64,000 bases of DNA from Thermaurantimonas sp046295455 (lineage in GTDB: Bacteria > Bacteroidota > Bacteroidia > Flavobacteriales > Schleiferiaceae): assembly GCA_046295455.1 (NCBI GenBank), contig JBKBNI010000008.1, positions 1 to 64,000 of the forward strand, read 5' to 3'. Of the stretch, positions 16,650 through 25,977 are shown in pieces. Position numbers and translations under genes: made by a program. Below the pieces are notes generated by a model. That model saw only the letters and a list, made by a program, of their open reading frames with translations, was not told where the DNA came from and made no database searches. The first letter of the stretch is position 1. Each line of letters opens with the position of its first letter.

Positions 16650-18692
16650 TTAATAACTGCCCAAATATCGTCTAAGGAACCATTCTAAACCTATAAAAAT
16701 GAATATTAAAAAGAAATATGGCCACCAATCGATGAGTTTAATTTTTTTGGAACGATCCACCAGTTGGGGTAAAAATTTGCGGCTAAGCAGTTCTTTTTCG
16801 AGCTGGTCCAGCTGGTCCAACGTATAAAAGGCTGCACCTGTATTTTCTGCTATTTGTCTCAATACTTGATGGTTGGCTACGAGATCATAATACTCTACCA
16901 TATTTTCTTCGACAATCAGTATTCCGGAGGACGACCATGATGCCCCGGCTAGAGAGGCATTCGCATTCCACCGATAGGTGCCGGGTCGGAGGCCCTGGAC
17001 AATATTGGTGTAGAGCGACCCTTCGTATGGCAATCGATATTCAAACGTTCGCCCTGACGAATCCGTAAACGTAATGACAACTCCGGCATTCGTAACAGGT
17101 AAGTCAGACTCGTCGTAGAGATAGGCCTTCACCACAAAGCGGTCTTCCGAATTGACTTTCTCCGGCAGGATGACTTCGAAGGGATCCTTTTTGCCCGTTT
17201 GGGTGAGCCAGCGGGTCAGTTTCAGAAAAAGCCCGTCCATGCTGGTGGAGTCGTCGTTCATTCGGAGAAAATTAGCCCATCTCCAAATTCCCTCTCCGTG
17301 GAAGAGTACGGTCTTTCGGGTAGATTCCAGCAGAGAAATCAACGGACGCGTGGTGCTGGTACCACCGATTTTTTGGAAAGAAAGTATATCTGAATTCGAA
17401 ATACCGTTTATTGAGTAAAACACATCCAGCGGAGGTAGATTTGCAGAGTACAGGAATGTTTCGCCCGAAATTTTATAAAACTGTTCATTCAGTATCGGAA
17501 ATGCCCTATCCTCACGCCCGAAGCGTACCACTTCTCTTCCGATAAGCTCAGACAAGGCGCCTGGGTTGGCTCCGTATCCCAGGATTGCCAGGAGCGGTAA
17601 GCGGGGATTTTTTTTTAAATAAGTGAAGGTCTCAGGGTGGGCAGGGCTATGTACGATGGCCAGATCATACACGTCGTTTAGAAATCTGAGACTGTCCGGC
17701 CCGACTGTCACTAGTTCATTTGGTGAAAATTTTGCGAAATACTGACGGACCACCCTGAGATCCGGGTGTTTGATCTCGTCGATCAGAAGTATTTTGCCTT
17801 TTTGATCGATGACTTCGATGTAGAAGGTGTATAGGTTGTTCTGAGTATTTTTCTCTCCCGGCAGTGTATCTATGACGACTGTGTAGCGGTGTACCCCCGG
17901 CTTTTGAGCCTGCAGCGTGGCTTTGAGAGCCCGCGAGTCAGGGCTGCTGCCCGGCGTAAACGTAAATGAGCCATGCAATACCCCTTCGCCTTTAAGTGAA
18001 ATTTTTAGCGGGACATTTTCCAGATGTACGGCTCTTGTCAGGATTTCAACTTCAAACTCTGAATCCGGCAGTACTTTTTTGGGATATACCACCGAAACAA
18101 CGGATGCATCGGCAAGCACGGTTGTATCCCCTGTTCCTATGGTGTACACCGGGACTTTGAGTTCATTGACAAAAAATTCGGGCGAGTAAGAAGTATTAAA
18201 AATACCATCCGATACCAGCACTACGGCTGCTATCTCTCCGGCAGATCGGGTTTTGATGAGGTGTTGGATCCATTGATATCCATCGGTGGCAGGCTGTCGG
18301 AATTCGAAATCGGCTTGCTCGGATACCTTGGAGCCAAATGAAAGAACTTCACTCATCAGGTGAGGGTGCAGGCGGGTATTTATCAAATGTATCTGATCCG
18401 GAAGTTTTTTAACCCTGTCTGAATCGGAGGATAGAACCATACTGGCGGAGTGGTCAATCATCCAAATCAGTGATTTGGGCTTTTCTTCAATCTTCTGAAT
18501 CAGAAAAACAGGTCGAATGAGCAGAAAAAGCATCAATGAAAGGGCAGCTGCACGCAGAAGTCGCAGGATGGATGTAACCTTCCTCCCAAACACATCTACC
18601 TGAGCTCTGTAAAGTCTGAAGACGGCCCAGCCAAGAATGCCTGTGGCAAGCACCCACCAAATAAGGGAAATATCCGTCGAAAAATCCAACAT
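16650..18692 (-). CDS. Large membrane protein with VWA-like domain
   Basis: 680 residues. Two N-terminal membrane helices (about 10-26 and 43-65) are followed by a von Willebrand A-like region (SLIWMIDHSASMVLSSDSDR, a DxSxS metal-site motif, then VVLVSDGIFNTS and VPVYTIGTGDTT), two probable Ig-like parts (EFEVEILTRAVHLENVPL; DRFVVKAYLYDESDLPVTNAG) and a C-terminal helix (WWPYFFLIFIFIGLEWFLRRY). This layout is common in Bacteroidota membrane proteins related to BatA/BatB-like VWA proteins. The function is unknown; a role in envelope integrity is only a guess. It sits between fabG and the prohibitin gene. Confidence 0.75.
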   Translation of the reverse strand: MLDFSTDISLIWWVLATGILGWAVFRLYRAQVDVFGRKVTSILRLLRAAALSLMLFLLIRPVFLIQKIEEKPKSLIWMIDHSASMVLSSDSDRVKKLPDQIHLINTRLHPHLMSEVLSFGSKVSEQADFEFRQPATDGYQWIQHLIKTRSAGEIAAVVLVSDGIFNTSYSPEFFVNELKVPVYTIGTGDTTVLADASVVSVVYPKKVLPDSEFEVEILTRAVHLENVPLKISLKGEGVLHGSFTFTPGSSPDSRALKATLQAQKPGVHRYTVVIDTLPGEKNTQNNLYTFYIEVIDQKGKILLIDEIKHPDLRVVRQYFAKFSPNELVTVGPDSLRFLNDVYDLAIVHSPAHPETFTYLKKNPRLPLLAILGYGANPGALSELIGREVVRFGREDRAFPILNEQFYKISGETFLYSANLPPLDVFYSINGISNSDILSFQKIGGTSTTRPLISLLESTRKTVLFHGEGIWRWANFLRMNDDSTSMDGLFLKLTRWLTQTGKKDPFEVILPEKVNSEDRFVVKAYLYDESDLPVTNAGVVITFTDSSGRTFEYRLPYEGSLYTNIVQGLRPGTYRWNANASLAGASWSSSGILIVEENMVEYYDLVANHQVLRQIAENTGAAFYTLDQLDQLEKELLSRKFLPQLVDRSKKIKLIDWWPYFFLIFIFIGLEWFLRRYLGSY

Positions 18693-18710
18693 ACGGACTC
18701 GGCAAAGCCA

Positions 18711-19457
18711 TTAAGTGAGCATACCTCCACAAACGTTCAGTGTCTGACCGGTGATGTAGGAGGAGAGGTCGCTGGCGAGAAATAGACATGCGTTGGCCAC
18801 GTCTTCCGGTGTGCCGCCCCGCTTTAAAGGTATGCTGTCGCGCCAGCTTTGTACGGTTTTAGGGTCAAGCACGGCAGTCATCTCTGTCTCTATGAAGCCG
18901 GGAGCTATAGCATTGCAGCGGATGTTACGCGAGCCTAATTCAAGAGCGACGGATTTTGTAAAACCAATGGCCCCTGCTTTTGAAGCAGCATAATTGGCCT
19001 GTCCGGCATTTCCCTTCACTCCCACCACGCTGCTGATATTGATGATCGAACCGGATCGGGCTTTCATCATGGGCTTAATCACAGCCTTTGTGAGATTAAA
19101 AACGGAGTTGAGGTTTACTTTGATGACCTGGTTAAAATCATCTTCACTCATACGCAGCAGCAGGTTGTCCCGGGTGATGCCCGCATTGTTTACCAGGATA
19201 TCTATTTTGCCAAAATCTTCCAGCACATTGTTGACGAGTTGTTCGGCTTGTGCAAAGTCGGAGGCGTCACTTCGGTAACCTTTGACCTTTACACCGGATT
19301 GGCTCAGTTCAGCCTCAAGAGCCTGCCCCTTTTCGACGGAAGAGAGATAGGTGAAAGCAACCTGGCAGCCATTTTTTACAAATACTTCGGCAATGCCCTT
19401 ACCGATGCCTTTGGAGGCTCCGGTGATGAGTGCGACTTTATTTTCAAGCAATTTCAT
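18711..19457 (-). CDS. fabG: 3-oxoacyl-ACP reductase
   Basis: 248 residues from the ATG at 19457 (MKLLENKVALITGASKGIGK). The short-chain dehydrogenase features are TGASKGIG (NADPH), the NNAG motif, Ser in ISSVVG and the YAASK catalytic Tyr/Lys, plus the FabG ending ITGQTLNVCGGM. It reduces beta-ketoacyl-ACP in fatty acid elongation. A start at 19490 is in frame but would lie almost at the promoter at 19488-19495. It heads a run with VWA, prohibitin, accC and DUF4294 genes, with gaps of 9-18 bp and a final overlap. Confidence 0.94.
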   Translation of the reverse strand: MKLLENKVALITGASKGIGKGIAEVFVKNGCQVAFTYLSSVEKGQALEAELSQSGVKVKGYRSDASDFAQAEQLVNNVLEDFGKIDILVNNAGITRDNLLLRMSEDDFNQVIKVNLNSVFNLTKAVIKPMMKARSGSIINISSVVGVKGNAGQANYAASKAGAIGFTKSVALELGSRNIRCNAIAPGFIETEMTAVLDPKTVQSWRDSIPLKRGGTPEDVANACLFLASDLSSYITGQTLNVCGGMLT

Positions 19458-19487
19458 ATGTCTGTGGTGGTCATCTGATCGAAGGCT

Positions 19488-19495
19488 CAAATATA
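19488..19495 (-). promoter_or_regulatory. -7 element (TATATTTG) for fabG run
   Basis: Minus strand TATATTTG, a full TAnnTTTG match 31 bp before the fabG ATG. Nothing else is recognised in the gap to 19619. Confidence 0.6.
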
Positions 19496-19619
19496 GAAAT
19501 GATTGAATGGGTGGTCCCGATAAAAATCTACCCCCTTACTCAGTGATAGTTGCAAGCAGGTCAACCTCGCAGCAAAGCGGGTTTCAGTCAATGAATTTAA
19601 GCAATCTTTCGGCCGGCGG

Positions 19620-20150
19620 TCATCGGCTGTCGTTTTTCCATATTTCTACGGCTGTGGCCCCATAGCCGTACTTACTGTAGTCAGCGTCATAGATCGTCAC
19701 GCCTTCAAACGACGAAAGCATCTTTCTAAGCTCCTGACGAAGAATGCCCTCGCCAACGCCGTGAATGAAGATGATTTTTTTGACTCCTGCCTTACGGGCC
19801 TTAAAAAACTGATTTTTTGCATAGTTGAGCTGATAGGTTACCATGTCGTGCCGGGTAAATCCGCCATAGTTTTCAGCAATTTCATGCAAGTGCAGGTCTA
19901 CTTCCACAACGTCTGATTTTTGCTTTGCTGTAGATCCTGTAGTGCGAACGACAGCATCTTTGGGTGAGATCGGGGTTTTCATCACTTCCCGGGCAAGGGT
20001 CGGCGGCCGTGGTACCAGCTTCCCGATGGGATATTCGATTTCAAAACCGTCGTCGGTGAGCACTGTGGCCGTGTTACCGGAAATTTTCAGAATGGTACCT
20101 GTTCCGGTTTCATCCAGAAAACTTACATGATCTCCTGGTTTCAGAGCCAT
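19620..20150 (-). CDS. Smr-domain protein with N-terminal KOW-like barrel
   Basis: 176 residues. The first ~60 residues form a small beta barrel (VSFLDETGTGTILKISGNTATVL, then DDGFEIEYPIGKLVP), as in the DUF2027/MutS2-associated module of Bacteroidota. The C-terminal Smr domain (about 95-176) has VDLHLHEIAENY, corresponding to the DLHG-type motif, and KIIFIHGVGEGILRQEL, the HGxG motif, then a glycine/tyrosine ending. Smr domains are nicking nucleases or nucleic-acid binders acting on RNA or DNA. The first gene of the pair ends 4 bp upstream. Confidence 0.85.
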   Translation of the reverse strand: MALKPGDHVSFLDETGTGTILKISGNTATVLTDDGFEIEYPIGKLVPRPPTLAREVMKTPISPKDAVVRTTGSTAKQKSDVVEVDLHLHEIAENYGGFTRHDMVTYQLNYAKNQFFKARKAGVKKIIFIHGVGEGILRQELRKMLSSFEGVTIYDADYSKYGYGATAVEIWKNDSR

Positions 20151-20154
20151 GATT

Positions 20155-20685
20155 TTAAAATTCCTGATACATCTCCTGCTTCAAAAAGGAAAGGGCTTTT
20201 TTCGTCGGCAGATTATCCATTTCCATAAAATGGTTGATAATCAACTTGCTGAATTCCAAAGCATTCATGTCTTCGGGTGCTTCGGCAGAGAGCTTGTTGA
20301 TGATCCCTACCATGGCTGATTTGGCAGTGATGATGTAATGCCAGGCCTGCTCACTGATGTACATCTGCTGGCTCAGGTTGTATTCATACTCTGATTGGAT
20401 AGCTTTGACCAGAAGATGGCGATACTGTCGCGCATTGAGATTCTTACTGGGAATACGGGTGATGAGCTGATTGGGAGAAATACGCTCTAAAAAGAGCGCC
20501 AGCCTCTCATACGCCTGAAAGCGAAGGGGCAGTGCAATTTTAGCGTTTTCTTTCCGGAGGGAGTAGCGCCTGCGCTTTTCCTCATTTTCCATAAAATTGG
20601 ACAGCAGCATGTAGGTAAGGATCAGCATGAAGGCAGATGGCAGCACGTATTTGAGCAGCTCGATGATCAATTCGGTAAATTCCAT
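20155..20685 (-). CDS. Conserved Bacteroidota membrane-anchored protein of unknown function
   Basis: 176 residues. An N-terminal membrane helix (about 8-30, LLKYVLPSAFMLILTYMLL) is followed by a basic cytoplasmic linker (ENEEKRRRYSLRKENAKI) and a helical domain with RFQAYERLALFLERISP, SEYEYNLSQQMYISEQAWHYI and a C-terminal EMYQEF. From memory this layout is a widespread, uncharacterised Bacteroidota family; I cannot attach a function. It is followed after 4 bp by the Smr gene, suggesting a shared transcript. Confidence 0.7.
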   Translation of the reverse strand: MEFTELIIELLKYVLPSAFMLILTYMLLSNFMENEEKRRRYSLRKENAKIALPLRFQAYERLALFLERISPNQLITRIPSKNLNARQYRHLLVKAIQSEYEYNLSQQMYISEQAWHYIITAKSAMVGIINKLSAEAPEDMNALEFSKLIINHFMEMDNLPTKKALSFLKQEMYQEF

Positions 20686-20711
20686 TGATAAATCTTGAGT
20701 AATCGATAGGA

Positions 20712-20719
20712 CAAATGTA
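20712..20719 (-). promoter_or_regulatory. -7 element (TACATTTG)
   Basis: Minus strand TACATTTG, a full TAnnTTTG match 27 bp before the ATG of the gene ending at 20155. Confidence 0.55.
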
Positions 20720-20735
20720 TAACCGATCGATGGGT

Positions 20736-21668
20736 TTATTTGGGCGGGATGACATTTCCGGATTTTTGGAGCAACTTAGCCGGGACGGATGCTTTTACAA
20801 TTTCTTCCAGTTTTTGAAGCATTTTGCTCTTTAGTTGGTTTCGCGAAAAGATCAGGCTGATTTCTCTTACCGGTCTTGGTTCAGCAATGAGTTTGATGTT
20901 TTTCTGAGACTCGCCTTTGATCTCAAGAGCCATTAGGTAGGGTATGAGTGTGTTTCCCATTCCTTCGTCCACAAGTCGAGTAATGGTCTCAAAATTTCCA
21001 ATTTCTATCGAAAGGTGATTATTTAGTGAATTAGACGATTCATTGCATAGTTTAAGGACACTGTTGCGGAAGCAGTGTCCTTCGCTGAGCAGCAGCAGAT
21101 TTGAATTGTTCAGCTCACTGATCACGACAAACTCCTCCTTCCACAGGGCATCGGCGGGAGATATGTACGCCATAAATGGTTCGTAGAAGAGCGGGATTTC
21201 TGTGATGTTGGGCAGATCGAGAGGTGTAGCCAGCAGGGCTGCATCCAACTGATCGCGCTGAAGTTTATCGACGATGATGTCGGTCTGAATCTCTTCGATG
21301 ATGAGTGTGACCTGTGGAAACGCATTGCGAAAGGATCCAATAAACCGGTGCAGCAGATAGGGGGCCAGAGTAGGAATAATGCCAAGACGAAACTCGCCAT
21401 CATATTGATTGCGGGCATCCGCGATGATAGAGTGGATCATATTAGCCTCGCGGAGTACATTACGGGCCTGCTTTAATACGTGCTTGCCGATTTCGGTGGG
21501 GATGATCGGTTTTTTTGATCGGTCAAACAGAACCACTCCAAGGTGATCTTCAAGTTTCTGCAGCTGCATGCTCAGAGTGGGTTGAGTCACATTGCAGGCT
21601 TCGGCGGCTTTGCCAAAGTGCCGGTGGTCATCTACTGCCACGGCATATTCCAGTTGGGTAATGGTCAT
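20736..21668 (-). CDS. oxyR: Hydrogen peroxide-sensing LysR-type regulator OxyR
   Basis: 310 residues from the ATG at 21668. The N-terminal winged helix is LysR type (MTITQLEYAVAV, HFGKAAEACNVTQPTLSMQ). In the sensor domain the segment LLLLSEGHCFRNSVLKLC places Cys199 and Cys208 at exactly the E. coli OxyR numbers that form the regulatory disulfide, so peroxide sensing is well supported. It is divergent from icmF with a 178-bp gap; in many bacteria OxyR acts on a neighbouring gene, but here no catalase or ahpC is adjacent. A longer frame to 21704 runs through the promoter. Confidence 0.93.
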   Translation of the reverse strand: MTITQLEYAVAVDDHRHFGKAAEACNVTQPTLSMQLQKLEDHLGVVLFDRSKKPIIPTEIGKHVLKQARNVLREANMIHSIIADARNQYDGEFRLGIIPTLAPYLLHRFIGSFRNAFPQVTLIIEEIQTDIIVDKLQRDQLDAALLATPLDLPNITEIPLFYEPFMAYISPADALWKEEFVVISELNNSNLLLLSEGHCFRNSVLKLCNESSNSLNNHLSIEIGNFETITRLVDEGMGNTLIPYLMALEIKGESQKNIKLIAEPRPVREISLIFSRNQLKSKMLQKLEEIVKASVPAKLLQKSGNVIPPK

Positions 21669-21689
21669 GATGCTGATACGTTTTTGACA

Positions 21690-21697
21690 CAAATATA
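21690..21697 (-). promoter_or_regulatory. -7 element (TATATTTG) for oxyR
   Basis: Minus strand TATATTTG, full match, 22 bp before the oxyR ATG. Confidence 0.6.
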
Positions 21698-21808
21698 GCT
21701 TCAAACTATTAAAAATTACAATTAATAGATAAAGAGAAACAAGTCAGAGCTTTTGTACCCAATGGAAGTTCTATACACGTACATTCTTAATATAGCCCAT
21801 ATATAAAA

Positions 21809-21816
21809 TACCTTTG
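21809..21816 (+). promoter_or_regulatory. -7 element (TACCTTTG) for icmF
   Basis: A full TAnnTTTG match 31 bp before the icmF ATG at 21847, in the gap shared with oxyR. Confidence 0.6.
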
Positions 21817-21846
21817 TAGAGTGTAATTTAAACATTATCTCGCTTT

Positions 21847-24800
21847 ATGTCATCTGCCATAACACCTTATATTCCAAAAAATAAAGTGCGGATTGTGACT
21901 GCTGCCTCGCTGTTTGACGGGCATGATGCTGCCATCAACATCATGCGCCGAATCATGCAGGCAACAGGCTGTGAAGTAATACACCTGGGTCATGACCGCT
22001 CCGTAGAGGAAATAGTCAATTGTGCCATTCAGGAAGATGCTCAGGCCATCGCCATCACCTCGTACCAGGGCGGACACATGGAGTTTTTTAAATACATGTA
22101 CGATTTACTTAAAGAAAAAGATGCCGGACACATCAAAATATTTGGAGGAGGAGGTGGTACAATCCTCCCATCCGAAATCGAAGAACTTCATCAATACGGG
22201 ATTACACGAATCTATCACCCTGATGATGGCCGGGCGCTTGGCCTACAGGGTATGATCAATGACCTGGTTATGAAGGCAGACTTTCCTGTCGGATTTCCTC
22301 TCAACGGACAAGTAAAAAAACTCAGCACCGCACCCCAAAGCTGGAGCGCAGTGGCACGACTTATATCGGCTGCAGAAAACTTTCCCGGTGAGAGCCGCGT
22401 CGAACTCGAAGCCGTAAAAAAACTGGCAGAAAAATCCTCTGCTCCTGTACTTGGCATTACCGGGACCGGAGGTGCCGGAAAGAGCTCATTGGTAGATGAA
22501 CTGGTGCGAAGATTTTTAATAGACTTTCCGGACAAAACAATCGGCATCATATCTGTAGATCCGTCAAAGCGCAAAACAGGAGGTGCCCTGCTGGGAGACC
22601 GCATTCGCATGAATGCCATCAACAATCCGCGGGTCTTCATGCGCTCGCTGGCTACACGCCAGAGCAACCTTGCATTGAGCCGATACGTAGGTGATGCCAT
22701 CAGCATCCTCAGAGCAGCCGGTTACGACCTGATCATCCTCGAAACCTCGGGCATCGGCCAAAGTGATACCGAAATACTCGATTACAGCGATGTGTCTCTG
22801 TATGTGATGACTCCCGAATACGGGGCTGCCACACAGCTAGAAAAAATTGACATGCTAGACTTTGCTGACCTGATCGCGCTCAACAAGTTTGACAAGCGCG
22901 GAGCCCTTGACGCCCTGCGCGATGTGAAAAAACAATATCAGCGAAATCATCAACTGTGGGACAGGCCGCTGGATGAAATGCCGGTATTTGGGACCATTGC
23001 CAGTCAATTTAACGATCCGGGCATGAATCGCCTCTACAAGGCAGTCATGGACAAGATAGTGGAAAAAACCTATGCTGACCTGAAATCAGGCTTTGTGGCT
23101 ACAGATGAAATGTCTGAAAAAATATACATCATTCCCCCTCAGCGCACCCGCTATCTCTCTGAAATTTCAGAGACCTGCCGTACTTACAACCAGTGGACAC
23201 ACCGCCAGGCCGAGATAGCACAGCGGCTCTACACCCTTCATGAAACGATAGAGTACCTCTCACAATCCCAGATCGATGACAAGGATCACCTGATAAAAAA
23301 ACTGAAAGATGAGTTTGAGCGCCTGAAGCTGGATCTGGATCCGCACAACTGGCAGCTGATCGAAAAATTTCCCGAAAAAATTCAACAGTACCACAACGAA
23401 GAATATGTATTTAAAGTACGAGACAAGGAGATTCGGGTTAAAACATACACAGAATCCCTTTCGCATCTGAAAATTTCAAAGATCGCCACCCCTCGCTACC
23501 GTGCCTGGGGAGATGTGCTTCGGTGGCAGCTGACAGAAAACTTTCCCGGGGAGTTTCCCTACACGGCCGGTATATATCCTTTTAAGCGTACCGGTGAGGA
23601 TCCCACGCGCATGTTTGCCGGCGAAGGGGCTCCCGAGCGCACCAACAAGCGCTTTCACTACCTGAGCCACGGTATGCCCGCTGCGCGCCTGTCTACCGCT
23701 TTTGATTCAGTGACCCTCTATGGTCGAAATCCCGATACAAGGCCGGATATTTATGGAAAAATCGGAAACTCAGGGGTATCCGTCTGCTGCCTCGACGATG
23801 CCAAGAAGTTGTATTCCGGATTTAATCTCGCAGATCCGACTACTTCGGTATCTATGACCATAAACGGGCCTGCTCCAATGCTCCTCGCTTTCTTTTTGAA
23901 CACGGCAATCGATCAGCAGTGCGAATTGTATATCCGCCAAAACGGACTGGAACACCAGGTGGAAGACTCCCTGAAACGCCTCTACGATGACCGCGGCCTA
24001 CCCCGTCCGCATTACAATGCGCCATTACCTGAAGGAAATGACGGCCTGGGATTGATGCTGCTGGGAATTACCGGAGACCAGATACTCGAGCGCGATGTGT
24101 ATGAGCGCATCAAAGCTGATACTCTAAGCGTGGTGCGTGGCACCGTACAGGCGGATATACTCAAAGAAGACCAGGCTCAGAATACATGCATCTTTTCTAC
24201 CGAATTTGCTCTGCGTCTGATGGGCGATGTGCAGCAGTATTTCATTGACCATAAGGTAAGAAATTTCTACTCGGTCTCCATCTCAGGATACCACATCGCC
24301 GAGGCAGGTGCCAATCCCATTACGCAGCTTGCCTTCACTCTGGCAAATGGATTTACCTATGTGGAGTACTACCTCAGCAGAGGTATGGACATCAATGACT
24401 TCGGGCCTAACCTTAGCTTCTTCTTTTCGAACGGAATAGATCCCGAGTATGCCGTCATCGGGCGTGCGGCTCGTCGAATCTGGGCAAAGGCCTTAAAATA
24501 CAAATACAACGCTAGCCCGAGAGCACAAATGCTCAAATACCATATTCAGACCTCCGGCCGCTCGCTTCACGCTCAGGAGATAGACTTCAATGATATCCGC
24601 ACGACCTTACAGGCATTGTACGCTATTTATGATAATTGTAATTCATTGCATACCAATGCGTATGATGAGGCCATAACGACTCCCACCGAGGAATCAGTAC
24701 GCAGAGCTGTAGCCATTCAGCTGATTATCAACAAAGAATTGGGTCTGGCCAAAAATGAAAATCCGCTACAAGGAAGTTTTATCATCGAAGAGCTGACAGA

Positions 24801-25236
24801 TCTGGTCGAGGAGGCCGTAATGATGGAATTTGACCGGATTACCGAACGAGGCGGTGTACTCGGCGCTATGGAAACCATGTATCAACGCTCCAAAATCCAG
24901 GAAGAATCCCTTTACTACGAAACACTTAAGCACAACGGAGATTTACCCATTATCGGGGTCAATACGTTTCTCAGCTCTAAGGGTTCGCCCACTATTGTAC
25001 CCGCTGAAGTCATCCGCGCTACTGAAGAGGAGAAACAAGACCAGATAGAAACGGTCAGATGGTTGCACAGCTTTAACCCGGAAAAGTCAGAAAGAATGCT
25101 CCGGGCCATTCAGGAAGCATCTATTCAAAATAAAAATGTATTTGAGGTGCTCATGGAGGCCAGTAAGTATTGCTCTCTTGGACAAATGACCGAGGCCATG
25201 TTTAAAGTCGGAGGACAATATCGGAGAAATATGTAA
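21847..25236 (+). CDS. icmF: Fused isobutyryl-CoA mutase (B12 domain, G-protein chaperone and mutase in one chain)
   Basis: 1129 residues, the length and order of IcmF: B12-binding domain first (about 15-150, LFDGHDAAINIMRRI and CEVIHLGHDRSVEEIV), then a MeaB/ArgK-type GTPase (Walker A ITGTGGAGKSSLVDE near 205, then SVDPSKRKTGGALLGDRIRM, LNKFD), a linker, then the mutase barrel (about 560-1129, with FAGEGAPERTNKRFHYLSHG and TINGPAPMLLAFFLNTAID). It uses adenosylcobalamin to interconvert isobutyryl-CoA and n-butyryl-CoA, with the GTPase part guarding cofactor loading. Some family members prefer other acyl-CoAs such as pivalyl- or isovaleryl-CoA, so the exact substrate is open. Single-gene unit, convergent with hisIE. 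Confidence 0.93.
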   Translation: MSSAITPYIPKNKVRIVTAASLFDGHDAAINIMRRIMQATGCEVIHLGHDRSVEEIVNCAIQEDAQAIAITSYQGGHMEFFKYMYDLLKEKDAGHIKIFGGGGGTILPSEIEELHQYGITRIYHPDDGRALGLQGMINDLVMKADFPVGFPLNGQVKKLSTAPQSWSAVARLISAAENFPGESRVELEAVKKLAEKSSAPVLGITGTGGAGKSSLVDELVRRFLIDFPDKTIGIISVDPSKRKTGGALLGDRIRMNAINNPRVFMRSLATRQSNLALSRYVGDAISILRAAGYDLIILETSGIGQSDTEILDYSDVSLYVMTPEYGAATQLEKIDMLDFADLIALNKFDKRGALDALRDVKKQYQRNHQLWDRPLDEMPVFGTIASQFNDPGMNRLYKAVMDKIVEKTYADLKSGFVATDEMSEKIYIIPPQRTRYLSEISETCRTYNQWTHRQAEIAQRLYTLHETIEYLSQSQIDDKDHLIKKLKDEFERLKLDLDPHNWQLIEKFPEKIQQYHNEEYVFKVRDKEIRVKTYTESLSHLKISKIATPRYRAWGDVLRWQLTENFPGEFPYTAGIYPFKRTGEDPTRMFAGEGAPERTNKRFHYLSHGMPAARLSTAFDSVTLYGRNPDTRPDIYGKIGNSGVSVCCLDDAKKLYSGFNLADPTTSVSMTINGPAPMLLAFFLNTAIDQQCELYIRQNGLEHQVEDSLKRLYDDRGLPRPHYNAPLPEGNDGLGLMLLGITGDQILERDVYERIKADTLSVVRGTVQADILKEDQAQNTCIFSTEFALRLMGDVQQYFIDHKVRNFYSVSISGYHIAEAGANPITQLAFTLANGFTYVEYYLSRGMDINDFGPNLSFFFSNGIDPEYAVIGRAARRIWAKALKYKYNASPRAQMLKYHIQTSGRSLHAQEIDFNDIRTTLQALYAIYDNCNSLHTNAYDEAITTPTEESVRRAVAIQLIINKELGLAKNENPLQGSFIIEELTDLVEEAVMMEFDRITERGGVLGAMETMYQRSKIQEESLYYETLKHNGDLPIIGVNTFLSSKGSPTIVPAEVIRATEEEKQDQIETVRWLHSFNPEKSERMLRAIQEASIQNKNVFEVLMEASKYCSLGQMTEAMFKVGGQYRRNM

Positions 25237-25353
25237 GCGCTTGCTGCTGCGGGCATTTGACTTATGTCCGGTATCGCACATAGAGTCTGAGCACAATCGT
25301 TTGAATCTTCATTCGGGCTTCACCGGTCAGAGGGCGCAGAGGTCTCCGGATGT

Positions 25354-25977
25354 TCAAGGCCTTTTTCGGGCTGCTGAGCGGTGGTGTCTGGACCTCAGAA
25401 CCTCTTCAACATCGCGCAACTCTACATTTTTTGCCCGAAGAAGGATCAGATAATGAAACAACAGGTCTGCCGCTTCATTGAGAAACTTCTCATCGTCTTT
25501 GTCCTTTGATTCGATAATAAGTTCGACCGCTTCCTCACCGACTTTCTGAGCTATGGAGTTTATTCCTGATTTGAAGAGACCGGATATGTAAGAGTCGGAG
25601 GAGGCCGTGTTCATCCTGTCCCGGATGATGGCTTCCAATTCGGCCAGGAAGCTGGTGGTAGGCCGATGGGTTGCTCCAAAGCACGTATCATTTCCGGTAT
25701 GGCACACGGGTCCTGACGGGTTGGACAGGATGAGGATGGTATCTGCATCGCAATCGATGTTGATTTCCACGACGTACAGAAAGTTGCCACTGGTCTCTCC
25801 CTTTGTCCAGAGCCTTTTCTTGGATCGGGAGTAAAAAGTGATTCGGCGCTCTTTCTGCGTTTTTTCATATGCCTCGGAGTTCATGTATCCAAGCATGAGC
25901 ACCTGCCGCGTAGAGGCATCTTGCACAATACAGGGAAGCAGGCCGTCGGGATTTTTTTGGAAGTCTGGAGTGGTCAT
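25354..25977 (-). CDS. hisIE: Phosphoribosyl-AMP cyclohydrolase / phosphoribosyl-ATP pyrophosphohydrolase
   Basis: 207 residues with both domains. HisI part (about 1-110): MLGYMNSEAYEKT, the zinc/metal site region IDCDADTILI and CHTGNDTCFG. HisE part (about 115-200): GINSIAQKVGEEAVELIIESKD and DLLFHYLILL. It performs steps 2 and 3 of histidine synthesis. Its ATG overlaps the hisF stop by 4 bp (ATGA), so translation is coupled. It is the last gene of the his operon; the 117 bp after it to icmF (convergent) contain no clear terminator. Confidence 0.95.
   Translation of the reverse strand: MTTPDFQKNPDGLLPCIVQDASTRQVLMLGYMNSEAYEKTQKERRITFYSRSKKRLWTKGETSGNFLYVVEINIDCDADTILILSNPSGPVCHTGNDTCFGATHRPTTSFLAELEAIIRDRMNTASSDSYISGLFKSGINSIAQKVGEEAVELIIESKDKDDEKFLNEAADLLFHYLILLRAKNVELRDVEEVLRSRHHRSAARKRP

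Noticed and set aside
25237..25353. Possible terminator between icmF and hisIE
   Set aside because: The gap has short GC-rich pairs but no stable stem followed by a T-tract on either strand.
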